Source: Pseudomonas kairouanensis | GTDB lineage: Bacteria > Pseudomonadota > Gammaproteobacteria > Pseudomonadales > Pseudomonadaceae | Direction: 5' to 3' | Length of the DNA stretch: 64,000 nucleotides | Assembly (NCBI RefSeq): GCF_004682055.1 | Contig: NZ_QUZU01000001.1 | Location: 434,001-498,000 of the forward strand | Part shown: piece by piece, positions 56,470-64,000 of the stretch | How positions within the stretch are numbered: position 1 is the first letter of the stretch | How the letters are laid out: the number at the start of each line of letters is the position of its first letter | Notes under the pieces: model-generated | Told to the model about the DNA's origin: nothing | The model's database searches: none | What the model saw: only the letters and a program-made list of their open reading frames with translations | Translations under genes and position numbers: made by a program

Positions 56470-57264
56470 ATGTCCACACCCATCATCCCTTGGATGGGCG
56501 GCAAACGCCGCCTGGCCGACCGCCTTATCCCGCTCTTCCCACCTCACGAATGCTACGTCGAAGTGTTTGCCGGCGGAGCTGCGCTGTACTTCATGCGTCC
56601 CCAGGCCGCGCCGGTTGAAGTCCTCAACGACATCAACGGCGACTTGGTGACGCTATACCGCGTAGTACAGAACCACCTGGAAGAATTCGTGCGCCAGTTC
56701 AAGTGGGCGCTCAGTTCTCGGCAGGTGTTCGAGTGGCAGAAGATGACCCGCCCGGAAACCCTCACCGATATTCAGCGTGCAGCCCGTTTTTTCTATCTGC
56801 AGCACCATGCGTTTGCCGGCAAGGTTACGGGGCAGACGTTTGGTACTGCGACTACTGGCCCGGCCATCAACCTGCTGCGGATTGAGGAGAACCTGTCTGC
56901 TGCGTGGCAGCGGTTGTCCGGTACCTACGTCGAAAACCTGAGCTGGCTTGAGTGTGCCGAACGCTATGACCGTGAGCACACGTTCCACTACATGGACCCG
57001 CCTTACTGGCAGACCGCTGGTTATGGTGTGGATTTTCCCTTTGAGAATTACGAGCGCATGGCCGACTTTATGCGTCGCTGCAAAGGCAAGGTCATGGTCA
57101 GCATCAATGATCACCCGGACATTCGGCAGGTCTTTAAGGGCTTCCATTTTGAAACGGTCGATATTCGCTACAGCACTACAAACCAACGGCAGGGAAGGGC
57201 CGATGTCAGCGGGGAATTGGTGATCATGAACTGGGAGCCAGCCGCGCTAGGGGGGCTGTTTTGA
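56470..57264 (+). CDS. Dam-like DNA adenine N6-methyltransferase (D12 class)
   Basis: 264 residues. Motif I region PWMGGKRRLADRLIPLF and YVEVFAGGAALYF, catalytic DPPYWQT. No partner nuclease. The target sequence cannot be read. Preceded by a LexA box, so it may be SOS-induced. Confidence 0.9.
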   Translation: MSTPIIPWMGGKRRLADRLIPLFPPHECYVEVFAGGAALYFMRPQAAPVEVLNDINGDLVTLYRVVQNHLEEFVRQFKWALSSRQVFEWQKMTRPETLTDIQRAARFFYLQHHAFAGKVTGQTFGTATTGPAINLLRIEENLSAAWQRLSGTYVENLSWLECAERYDREHTFHYMDPPYWQTAGYGVDFPFENYERMADFMRRCKGKVMVSINDHPDIRQVFKGFHFETVDIRYSTTNQRQGRADVSGELVIMNWEPAALGGLF

Positions 57265-57346
57265 TGGTGGCTATATTCGATCTGATGGCTTGCTATGTGT
57301 TTATGGTAGAGCGTTACTGTGGTCACGCAAACGAAGGATGAACCCC

Positions 57347-57532
57347 ATGGAAACTGCTGCCCACCACTTGAATGTCCTCCCCTCTCAGCTTCTTGCAGCA
57401 GCCTCGCGAGGAGAGATTGACCTTAACGAGTTGGCGGCTGTTGTGCTGGCTGGCCGTGGGCTTGATCACAATGCAACCTGGGTAGGCTTCCCGGCGGCCG
57501 CTCAACTGCTCGAGGAGTACTTGCAGGGCTAA
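57347..57532 (+). CDS. Hypothetical small protein
   Basis: 61 residues starting METAAHHLNVLPSQLLAAAS, GAAGGA ahead of it. Acidic/Leu-rich end. No known family. Its stop overlaps the converging SRAP gene by 4 bp. Confidence 0.5.
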   Translation: METAAHHLNVLPSQLLAAASRGEIDLNELAAVVLAGRGLDHNATWVGFPAAAQLLEEYLQG

Positions 57533-58230
57533 TCATCCTTTGAAGATAACGGGAGCAGTAGCTCGGCTCCCTGATGCTTCACGCTCCCTACCGCTCTACC
57601 AACGGCATACCATTCAAAATCCTCGGTTGGCTGGCAGCACTCAGCCGCTATCTCTTGAGCGCGCTCTGGCGCAAGGCGTGGATCCAGCCACTCCCTGGCA
57701 TGCTCAGGCGTCAGCACCAATGGCTTGCGATCATGGATATCCACCATTCCTTGGTCGCTGGCGGCGGTGATTATCACGAAACCGTCTCCTTCGTGGGGCT
57801 CCAGGCCAGGGCTCACTTGGGCGAGTGCCCCGAAAAACATAGGTTTCTGGCTTTTCAGGCGAATGAAGTAAGGCTGTTTCTTCTTCGGATTGTCGGGGTT
57901 TTTGACCCACTCATACCACCCCTCGCTCGGCACCACGGCTCGGCCATTCGGCCACAGTTGCTTGAAGAATTTGCCGGTGGTGACCGTCTCCACACGGGCG
58001 TTGATTGGGTCAGGGCGTTTGCCCTTGGCCCAGAACGGCGCCCATCCCCATCTGACTGCATCGATATGCAGGCCATTCTCTGCGGTGTGCAGCACTTGCA
58101 CCCGTGTCGTTGGAGCGACGTTGTAGCGATTGATCGGCACGGCGTCGTACCCACTGAATAGTTCTATTTGTGGGTTTAGCTCTTCGATGAAGATCGCCAT
58201 CCCTTCGTACTGTACAAATCGCCCGCACAT
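57529..58230 (-). CDS. SRAP-family abasic-site shielding protein (YedK/HMCES)
   Basis: 233 residues. Catalytic Cys2 after Met removal (MCGRF), conserved RYNVAPT, EGWYEW and the late GKPLVL-type block with H/E residues (IHDRKPLVLTPEHAREWL in parts). Forms a covalent link to abasic DNA. The ATG at 58230 is required for Cys2. Divergent from umuD with the LexA box between. Confidence 0.92.
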   Translation of the reverse strand: MCGRFVQYEGMAIFIEELNPQIELFSGYDAVPINRYNVAPTTRVQVLHTAENGLHIDAVRWGWAPFWAKGKRPDPINARVETVTTGKFFKQLWPNGRAVVPSEGWYEWVKNPDNPKKKQPYFIRLKSQKPMFFGALAQVSPGLEPHEGDGFVIITAASDQGMVDIHDRKPLVLTPEHAREWLDPRLAPERAQEIAAECCQPTEDFEWYAVGRAVGSVKHQGAELLLPLSSKDD

Positions 58231-58295
58231 GCGCGGCCCTCCATTTGTCGAAATTTCCCACAGAAAAATTGACCGCAAGCGTCCTACAAAGTTAA

Positions 58296-58311
58296 CTGTA
58301 CATTCGTACAG
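58296..58311. promoter_or_regulatory. LexA box between SRAP gene and umuD
   Basis: CTGTACATTCGTACAG, a perfect CTGT-N8-ACAG. 20 bp before umuD and 65 bp before the SRAP start, so it may control both. Confidence 0.85.
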
Positions 58312-58331
58312 TATATGTAAAAGGCGCCGTC

Positions 58332-58757
58332 ATGAGCTTTACCATTTTAGGTCCTATCGCTGAAGTCGGCGCGAAGCTGCCGTTGTGCTCGTTCCAGGTG
58401 CCCGCCGGCTTTCCGTCGCCGGCAGCGGATCACATCGAACAGCACATCTCGCTGGATGAAGTTTTGAACATCCGCGCGCCGCATGTGTACCTGGTAGCTA
58501 TCACCGGAGAAAGCATGCAAGGCGTCGGGATCTTCGATGGAGACCTCGCCGTGGTGGATCGTGCCATTGAGGCTATACATGGACATGTAGTGGTGGCACT
58601 CCTGAACAATGAGCCTGTATGCAAGCGCCTATGTAAGCGCGGCCAGGAGGTGGTGCTGCTTTCCGAAAACCCCAAGTTCCCGGCACGCTACGTTCTTGAA
58701 GGTGACGAGCTTTCGATCTGGGGTGTGATCACTAGCACAGTGCGCAGCCATGTCTAA
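58332..58757 (+). CDS. umuD: UmuD-like self-cleaving subunit
   Basis: 141 residues. Cleavage site AG in VPAGFPSP, active Ser in GESMQGVG, Lys in PVCKRL. RecA filaments trigger cleavage to UmuD'. Overlaps umuC by 8 bp. Confidence 0.93.
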   Translation: MSFTILGPIAEVGAKLPLCSFQVPAGFPSPAADHIEQHISLDEVLNIRAPHVYLVAITGESMQGVGIFDGDLAVVDRAIEAIHGHVVVALLNNEPVCKRLCKRGQEVVLLSENPKFPARYVLEGDELSIWGVITSTVRSHV

Positions 58758-60027
58758 GCAAGAGCCGACCTTCGCACTGATCGACTGCAACAGCTTCTAC
58801 GCTAGCTGCGAGCGCGTATTCCGGCCCGATCTGGCGAAGGTGCCCATCGTGGTGCTGAGCAACAACGATGGTTGTGTCATCGCCCGTAGCTACGACGCGA
58901 AGCCCTTCATCAAAATGGGTGAGCCGTATTTCCAGATTAAGCACAAGCTCAAGCAGCACGGCATTGTCCCGTTCTCCTCCAACTATGCGCTGTACGGCGA
59001 CATGAGCGAGCGCGTGATGAGCCTGATCGAGGCGATGGTGCCAGCAGTCGAGGTGTACAGCATCGATGAGGCGTTTGCCGACTTGACTGGTATCGCTGGG
59101 TTGGATGCATTGGGTCGGCAGATTCGCGCCCAGGTGGTTCGCTGCACAGGCATCCCGGTCGGTGTTGGTATCGCTCACACAAAGACCTTGGCGAAGCTTG
59201 CAAACCACACCGCGAAGCGCCTGCAGTCCCAAACCGGTGGGGTGGTCAACATCACTGATCCGGTTAAGCGTGACTGGGTGCTGCGCAATACGGACGTGGC
59301 GGAAGTTTGGGGCGTAGGCCGCAAGATGAAACTCCACCTCGATGCCATGGGTATCAAGTCGGCCATGGACCTGGCTAAGGCCGACCCGTGGACACTCCGT
59401 AAGAAGTTCAGCATTGTGATCGAGAAGACGGCCAGGGAGTTGGGCGGCACGCCTTGCCTGGAGCTGGATGAGCCGGATCCGCCAAAGCAGGAGATCTGCT
59501 GCAGCCGCATGTTTGGCAAGCGGCTGACGGAGCTGCCGCCTATCAAAGAGGCGGTGGCCACCTACATGATGCGTGCCTCTGAGAAGCTGCGCGCCCAGGG
59601 ATCGCTGTGCAAGAAGGTGCGGGTGTGCATCCGCACTGGCATGTTCAACCCAGAGGAGGCGAAGTATGCCAATGGGGTGGTGGTTGATATGCCCTACCCC
59701 ACCGACGACGTGCGACTGCTGATAAAAGCGGCTGTTGATGCGGTCGACCGTATTTATCGGCCAGGCTTCAAATACAGTAAGGCCGAAGTGATGCTGCTCA
59801 GCCTGTGTCAGCCTGGCGAGTACACCGATGATCTTTTCGCTACTTCTCAGCCTGCCGAGTCAACCCAAGTGATGACCGTGCTAGACGAGATCAATAGTCG
59901 TTGGGGTATGGGAACGCTGCGTTCAGCCAGCGTGCCTAACAATCCAGCTTGGGCAATGCGCCGCGAGATGATGAGTCACAGCTATACAACTAAACTTGAT
60001 CAATTATGGGCGGTAGCTTGTAAATAG
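58750..60027 (+). CDS. umuC: UmuC-like Y-family DNA polymerase
   Basis: 425 residues. [16 protein letters not shown] and [12 protein letters not shown] hold the catalytic acids of translesion polymerases. With UmuD' forms PolV. Full length, no break. Confidence 0.95.
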   Translation: MSKQEPTFALIDCNSFYASCERVFRPDLAKVPIVVLSNNDGCVIARSYDAKPFIKMGEPYFQIKHKLKQHGIVPFSSNYALYGDMSERVMSLIEAMVPAVEVYSIDEAFADLTGIAGLDALGRQIRAQVVRCTGIPVGVGIAHTKTLAKLANHTAKRLQSQTGGVVNITDPVKRDWVLRNTDVAEVWGVGRKMKLHLDAMGIKSAMDLAKADPWTLRKKFSIVIEKTARELGGTPCLELDEPDPPKQEICCSRMFGKRLTELPPIKEAVATYMMRASEKLRAQGSLCKKVRVCIRTGMFNPEEAKYANGVVVDMPYPTDDVRLLIKAAVDAVDRIYRPGFKYSKAEVMLLSLCQPGEYTDDLFATSQPAESTQVMTVLDEINSRWGMGTLRSASVPNNPAWAMRREMMSHSYTTKLDQLWAVACK

Positions 60028-60198
60028 CGGTTGGGATGAGCGAATGGAGGCTGTAGTGGGCCAAGTTTCTCCGGTGCGATAGTATTTATTTCAATTGTAG
60101 GTGAGCCAGGACAGGATGGAGGATATTGAAACTAGTGGTGTGAGTGACGGGGCCCGAACCCTTGTTGTGAACTTGGACGGGTGATGAGTGTGGTGCAA
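60028..60198. other. Short gap between umuC and HNH gene
   Basis: 171 bp, no gene or clear terminator seen. Separates phage-type GC from the AT-richer right cargo. Confidence 0.4.
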
Positions 60199-61323
60199 CT
60201 ATTGACGGATTAAATGCGCGATTTTTGATATGAATTGATTGATAACGAGGTTGGAAAATTCTTGAGCGCGTTCGGGCGGAATTATGCTGTCACTCGTGAT
60301 GCCCATTGACTGACATGCATGATCGAAAGCGTTGCTAGCTTCTCGCTCTATCAATCGAAATTGACTACGTTTATATATTAGATCGAATCCTTTATTGAGA
60401 GCAGCAGCATAAGTTTCATCTGTCAGTGCTTCATTTGACCGTATTAGCTCTAGCTCATTGTCGGATAGATTTAGGTTTACATTAAGTTCGAGTTCAGTAG
60501 CGCTTGCGGGATTGAACGCGTAAGTGATATTTAAATCGGGCCCATCATAGTGCTCACTCAGGATAATGACGATCCGTGACATTGAAAAATATTCAACGTA
60601 GCCTATTAATTTTTTCCTCTCGGGAAGGCCGACTACGCTTACACAATTAAAAGCATGGGTCGAAGGTCGATTGGATACTAAGTCGCGCAAATAAAAATGA
60701 GCGTAGGGTGGCGTTATGGCAGCGCCCTTCAAGTACTGATTCGCCATATCGCAGGACGTAGGACTCACTCCAGCAGCAGCTGCCAGTGCAACCGCAGTTT
60801 TGACCATTGAACGGCCGGCTAGCTCTCCACCAAATTGAACAGAAAAGGTCACTGGTGACTCAAGGGGTGTCTCCGTTGCTGTCATTTCGCTCAAAAATGA
60901 ATTCACATCCAACTTTGAATTCTTTCTAGCTACCTGCTTGACCATTTTGTATGCGGTTGGTTTATCTCTTGCCGATATCTTTATTCTCTGGCCATTCTCA
61001 CCGGGCTCGGTTCGGTAAGTGGAGTTTGGGATTGTCATGGTGCCGTCTGGAAGCAGGAGATAACTTTCTCCGTCGATAGTCTGAATCTTGATATTGGGCG
61101 GAACTCCTCGTTCTCGATCAACACCATGCATCATTGCAATGTGTGAAAACTGCTGCCAAATCTCTGCGTCCCAGCTATCGCCCGAACGGCTATTGCAATC
61201 GATACAAATGAACGATCGAATTTTGCGTCGGCCACCGATTGAGTGGGGGATGATGTGCTCGCGAGAATTGTTGGAGCTGTCAATTAGTTTTTCGCAGAGA
61301 GCACAGTAGCTATTGTTGTCCAT
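60199..61323 (-). CDS. HNH endonuclease-domain protein (right cargo)
   Basis: 374 residues. Residues about 8-55 form the HNH fold with zinc Cys pairs CALC and CIDCN and catalytic REHIIPHS. The remaining 300 residues are unrecognised, with hydrophobic segment TAVALAAAAGVSP. AT-rich against the phage core. Follows the FRG gene by 60 bp on the same strand; likely one unit. Possible DNA-cutting effector. Confidence 0.75.
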   Translation of the reverse strand: MDNNSYCALCEKLIDSSNNSREHIIPHSIGGRRKIRSFICIDCNSRSGDSWDAEIWQQFSHIAMMHGVDRERGVPPNIKIQTIDGESYLLLPDGTMTIPNSTYRTEPGENGQRIKISARDKPTAYKMVKQVARKNSKLDVNSFLSEMTATETPLESPVTFSVQFGGELAGRSMVKTAVALAAAAGVSPTSCDMANQYLKGAAITPPYAHFYLRDLVSNRPSTHAFNCVSVVGLPERKKLIGYVEYFSMSRIVIILSEHYDGPDLNITYAFNPASATELELNVNLNLSDNELELIRSNEALTDETYAAALNKGFDLIYKRSQFRLIEREASNAFDHACQSMGITSDSIIPPERAQEFSNLVINQFISKIAHLIRQ

Positions 61324-61383
61324 GGTTGTTCTCGAATAGTTTTTTGCTACGAATGCCTTGAAAGAACACCGGGCGACTGCTGT

Positions 61384-62310
61384 TTAATGGAAGTCTGGAT
61401 CATAGCCGTCTTCATTGTACTCCTGAATGAGTGACTGAGACGGCCTCACGCCAACCTCAATGTTAGCCCAATCTTTTACGCTTTTTGCCACACCATGGAA
61501 GCCGGGAAAGAGTGTTGATCCATCAACGCCAAGTCGTGAGCAAAGATCTAGTAAAGCGGGAGCTTCCTCAACCGGCAAGGTCATTTTGACAATTGGTGTG
61601 TGGCTTCCTGTCGTGCTGTAAATCTCTTCAACATCCTCTAGCGCTTCAACCTGATACAAGTCGTCTGGGTTATAGCCTTTAACCTCATGCGTGGTGAATA
61701 AACCAGACTGAGCCGCCTGATTTTTGCTCGTTCCCCCTGGAGTCCTAATCACCTTCACTGTTTTCCAGTGTATTGCAGAAGTAGTGTCAAGAGCCCAAAT
61801 AGCCAGCCTCGGCATCTCCCTGCAATCAATCTCAAGGTTTGCCGATGAGGCAGCGAAATAACAGGCGACAAAGCTTCTTTCAGTCCAGTCTAGGAGGCGT
61901 GTGGGCACATCGTAGTGTTGAGCTACGGCCATGATTTCGTAAAGTTGAGTAGATGGCCAAGGAATGTGCGGGCTTTGGAACGAACCCCAACCATCGGCAA
62001 GAGTTCCGCTCAATTGTTCGGTGTAACCCGGAACATTTAGCCCTGAGCGATCACAGCCAATCAGAAATCGCCTCAATATCTCCAGCTCAAAGGCCACTTG
62101 CCCAGCGGTTGATGCATCAAACACCCTCCTTGGTGAGCCATAGGCGAATGAACCTGTTCCACGCCTGCACACCGATGGTGTCAGCTTGTATTTATCACTT
62201 GGCTGACCTCTAAATATGAATCTTCCAGCATCCCAAGTAGGGTTTAGAGGGGACAAATAGTCCAGCAAATGGCGAGCGCTGTGGAAAGGTATTTCTGTTG
62301 GTTTTGCCAT
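61384..62310 (-). CDS. FRG-domain protein (right cargo)
   Basis: 308 residues. The name-giving FRGQPS is near residue 34. AVAQHYDVPTRLLDWTERSFVA (given as VAQHYDVPTRLLDWT) and CYFAAS complete the family pattern. The fold's biochemistry is not settled; several members are found in phage-defence loci. First gene of the pair with the HNH gene. Confidence 0.85.
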   Translation of the reverse strand: MAKPTEIPFHSARHLLDYLSPLNPTWDAGRFIFRGQPSDKYKLTPSVCRRGTGSFAYGSPRRVFDASTAGQVAFELEILRRFLIGCDRSGLNVPGYTEQLSGTLADGWGSFQSPHIPWPSTQLYEIMAVAQHYDVPTRLLDWTERSFVACYFAASSANLEIDCREMPRLAIWALDTTSAIHWKTVKVIRTPGGTSKNQAAQSGLFTTHEVKGYNPDDLYQVEALEDVEEIYSTTGSHTPIVKMTLPVEEAPALLDLCSRLGVDGSTLFPGFHGVAKSVKDWANIEVGVRPSQSLIQEYNEDGYDPDFH

Positions 62311-62905
62311 CGTTCCTTGACTCCACTTTGGTTTGGCGATTTCCAGTCTAAAGGCCTTTTTGCAGGCAGGCTATTGCAGTTCATTCAGGTCTGTGGTCGC
62401 CCTTGAAAGGACGTTAAAAGCGGTACAGCACCTATGCCTATTCGCTGAGAGTCAATGCAGTCTTTTGACGCGCTACGGGTTTAGAAGAAAACTCCAAGTC
62501 TCAGCGTGGACCTCTTGTAAGGCCTCTACTGAACAGTTTGCTATTAGCGATAGCGGATTGAAGGAAAATTATATTGTTCATCGTGCGGCTTGCCTAACGC
62601 GACCGTAAACTCTGGCGTAGAGGCGAGCTGATCAAGAGGTGATTGCTTGCCAATTGCTACTGAAGCTGTCGCACAGCGCATTGCAGGCAGAGCTTGCGGG
62701 GGGGGGCGGGCTACGTCAATCCATCATCGGGCGGATCGTTACTGTGGTGCTACGAGCGTCGATCATTGGGGCAAAAATGGGGCAAACCATACGCCAATCT
62801 ATGCCATCCAATGCCATTTATGCATTTTTGCAACTCGATGCATATAGGGGCTAAGGCCCACAACCACGGGCCTTTCCCCAAAAAACCACCACATACCCCT
62901 ACACA
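62311..62905. other. Right prophage arm without a supported gene
   Basis: 595 bp. A 91-codon frame at 62333-62608 shows no motif. Holds a run of eight G at 62699-62706, the arm-site pair at 62767-62784 and a palindromic ATGCAT-rich stretch at 62818-62841. Confidence 0.45.
62767..62784. repeat. Paired TGGGGCA arm-type sites, right end
   Basis: TGGGGCA at 62767 and 62778, the same 11-bp period as on the left, 122 bp before the right core. Confidence 0.6.
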
Positions 62906-62945
62906 ATCGGGGTGTGGGAGGACAGGTCGGAAGTGTTCTTACTCA
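62898..62945 (-). pseudogene. Truncated mutS 5' end left at the right junction
   Basis: Reads MSKNTSDLSSHTPIV and then TAG. Residues 8-13 equal those of MutS; residues 2-5 differ from the intact copy (NKAI), as does 6 (Ser for Thr). A displaced start of mutS or of a phage-carried copy. Confidence 0.75.
62906..62925. repeat. Right attachment core (attR)
   Basis: Identical to 20458-20477. On the minus strand it lies inside a 15-codon mutS remnant that starts ATG at 62945 and stops at 62898. Confidence 0.88.
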
Positions 62946-62975
62946 TCAGATAGTTAGCAAATTCGTTGAAAGGAG

Positions 62976-62993
62976 TGGGGCAAAGGTGGGGCA
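62976..62993. repeat. Third TGGGGCA pair, beyond attR
   Basis: TGGGGCA at 62976 and 62987, 51 bp from the right core, the same distance and side as the left-end pair. Suggests the left end of another element of the same family. Confidence 0.55.
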
Positions 62994-63065
62994 TTCGGCC
63001 CAGCGATTTTGCGATGGCGGCAAGGTTAACACGCAAGGTCGGACGTTCGCAGGCCCGGTAACGGG

Positions 63066-63114
63066 CATGGCAAATGCATTAATAATGCATATTCCATGCA
63101 AAATAGCATTTGCC
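63066..63114. promoter_or_regulatory. Operator region of the PrtR-like gene
   Basis: Inverted repeat GGCAAATGC (63069) and GCATTTGCC (63106), with a palindrome TGCATTAATAATGCA (63075-63089) between. Confidence 0.6.
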
Positions 63115-63145
63115 AATGCTCTAAACCCCCGGCACTATCCGCGTT

Positions 63146-63880
63146 ATGCAAAAACGCAACGTTTCTATCGTCTTAAGAGAGCTACTGGACCGCGACCGGA
63201 TCTCCCCCACGGAGCTTCACCGGCGTACCGGCGTGCCTCAATCCACCCTCTCCCGGATCCTCAGCGGCAAGATCGTTGACCCGTCGGATAAACACATCTC
63301 CCGCATCGCCGAGTACTTTGGCATCGGCACCGACCAGCTGCGCGGACGCGTGGCCCTGGGCGTTTCGCGGGAAGATGCGCGTGATCCGATGCATTCGGAA
63401 CTCAAGGACATAAGCCTGTGGGACGACGACACCCCCGTGAATGATGACGAGGTGTCGATCCCCTTTCTGCGCGAGGTTGAATTGGCTGCTGGATCAGGAA
63501 GATTCGTCATCGAGGAAAGCGAGAAGGCCAGCCTGCGGTTCGGCAAACGCAGCCTGCGGCATAACGGTGTGCAGTTCGACCAGGCCAAGTGCGTGACGGT
63601 GCGGGGTAACAGCATGTTGCCCGTGCTGCGTGATGGGGCGACGGTCGGGGTGAACGCGGGCAAGAGCGGCATTGGCGATATCGTGGATGGCGATTTGTAT
63701 GCGATCAATCACAACGGCCAATTGCGGGTCAAACAGCTCTATCGCCTGCCTTCCGGGATTCGCCTGCGCAGTTTTAATCGCGATGAGCATCCGGACGAGG
63801 ACTACAGCTTCCAGGACATACAGGATGAGCAGATCAGCATCCTTGGCCATGTGTTCTGGTGGGGCATGTACGCCCGTTAA
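63146..63880 (+). CDS. PrtR/CI-like repressor with S24 domain
   Basis: 244 residues. N-terminal HTH (SPTELHRRTGVPQSTLSRIL) and C-terminal self-cleavage domain with Ser in GNSMLPVLR and Lys in LRVKQLY. In Pseudomonas such a gene (prtR) holds a bacteriocin or prophage off until RecA activation. Lies outside the main prophage and likely controls an element to the right. Confidence 0.88.
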   Translation: MQKRNVSIVLRELLDRDRISPTELHRRTGVPQSTLSRILSGKIVDPSDKHISRIAEYFGIGTDQLRGRVALGVSREDARDPMHSELKDISLWDDDTPVNDDEVSIPFLREVELAAGSGRFVIEESEKASLRFGKRSLRHNGVQFDQAKCVTVRGNSMLPVLRDGATVGVNAGKSGIGDIVDGDLYAINHNGQLRVKQLYRLPSGIRLRSFNRDEHPDEDYSFQDIQDEQISILGHVFWWGMYAR

Positions 63881-63897
63881 CCTCCTTGTGTAAGACA

Positions 63898-63926
63898 AAG
63901 CCCGCTAATGAGCGGGCTTTTTTTCG
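63898..63926 (+). terminator. Terminator of the PrtR-like gene
   Basis: AAGCCCGCT-AATG-AGCGGGCTT followed by five more T. Confidence 0.88.
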
Positions 63927-63965
63927 CCTGTGAAAAACTGGCAATCCCTTTACCTTCAAGGCTTT

Positions 63966-63983
63966 AAATGCACTTGCGCATTT
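63966..63983. promoter_or_regulatory. Second probable operator of the PrtR-like protein
   Basis: AAATGC-N6-GCATTT, the same half-site as in front of the gene. Likely controls the next gene, beyond the window. Confidence 0.5.
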
Positions 63984-64000
63984 GTATGTAAAAATAAATG

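Larger units (their letters stand above)
20458..62925. mobile_element. Complete prophage: lambda-type head, P2-type contractile tail, integrated in the mutS 5' end
   Basis: A 42.4-kb element bounded by a 20-bp perfect direct repeat (20458-20477 and 62906-62925). It encodes integrase, excisionase, repressor and Cro, replication, packaging, head, contractile tail and lysis genes with no obvious frame breaks, so it may be inducible. Cargo lies at both ends (20753-22685 and 60199-62310) and between lysis and the right end (methylase, SRAP, umuDC). A mosaic temperate myovirus. Confidence 0.93.

Noticed and set aside
62333..62608. 91-codon frame in the right prophage arm
   Set aside because: No motif, no coupling to other genes, no ribosome site.

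Overview
The window is chromosomal DNA of a Pseudomonas, most likely of the P. fluorescens group. The evidence is gene order and protein motifs: argF, grxD, bfr, bfd, peroxiredoxin, rnt, pyrC, motY, argG, nth, rsxB, metG, mrp, fdxA and mutS lie in an order that largely matches known Pseudomonas chromosomes. A GacA-controlled rsmZ small RNA sits next to fdxA.

Layout. 1-20498 is host core: arginine and pyrimidine synthesis, iron storage (bfr/bfd with a Fur site), oxidative defence, DNA repair (nth, mutS), Fe-S carriers and metG. From 20458 to 62925 lies a complete prophage of about 42.4 kb. It is bounded by a 20-bp direct repeat that falls inside codons 8-14 of mutS. Left to right it contains: a low-GC three-gene cargo operon (GHKL ATPase/STAS, STAS-like, membrane protein); integrase and excisionase at the end of a leftward early operon, many of whose genes are joined by short stop/start overlaps (C5 methyltransferase, HD hydrolase, PrtN-like activator, KilAC-like protein); a CI-type repressor and Cro with operator clusters on both sides of cI; a CII-like protein, a zinc-finger protein, a primase-helicase and a Q-like regulator; a holin; a lambda-type packaging and head module; a P2-type contractile tail module; GH19 endolysin with nested spanins; a Dam-like methylase behind a LexA box; a SRAP/umuD/umuC SOS cassette around a second LexA box; and a low-GC FRG-HNH pair. 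Right of the prophage (62926-64000) is a PrtR-like repressor with its own operators. It probably opens a second mobile or bacteriocin element.

How it fits together. The prophage keeps mutS readable by bringing its own start codon and first seven codons, so mutS transcription now begins inside phage DNA. A second, truncated copy of a mutS 5' end with the same integrase-arm pattern lies beyond the right end. This points to repeated or tandem use of the site. The element also carries an SOS-boxed Dam-like methylase, a C5 methyltransferase, a PolV-like polymerase and a SRAP protein, so a link between lysogeny and host mutation rate is worth testing. The best candidates for undescribed systems are the 20753-22685 GHKL/STAS/membrane operon and the 60199-62310 FRG-HNH pair, both at prophage ends and both compositionally unlike the phage core.
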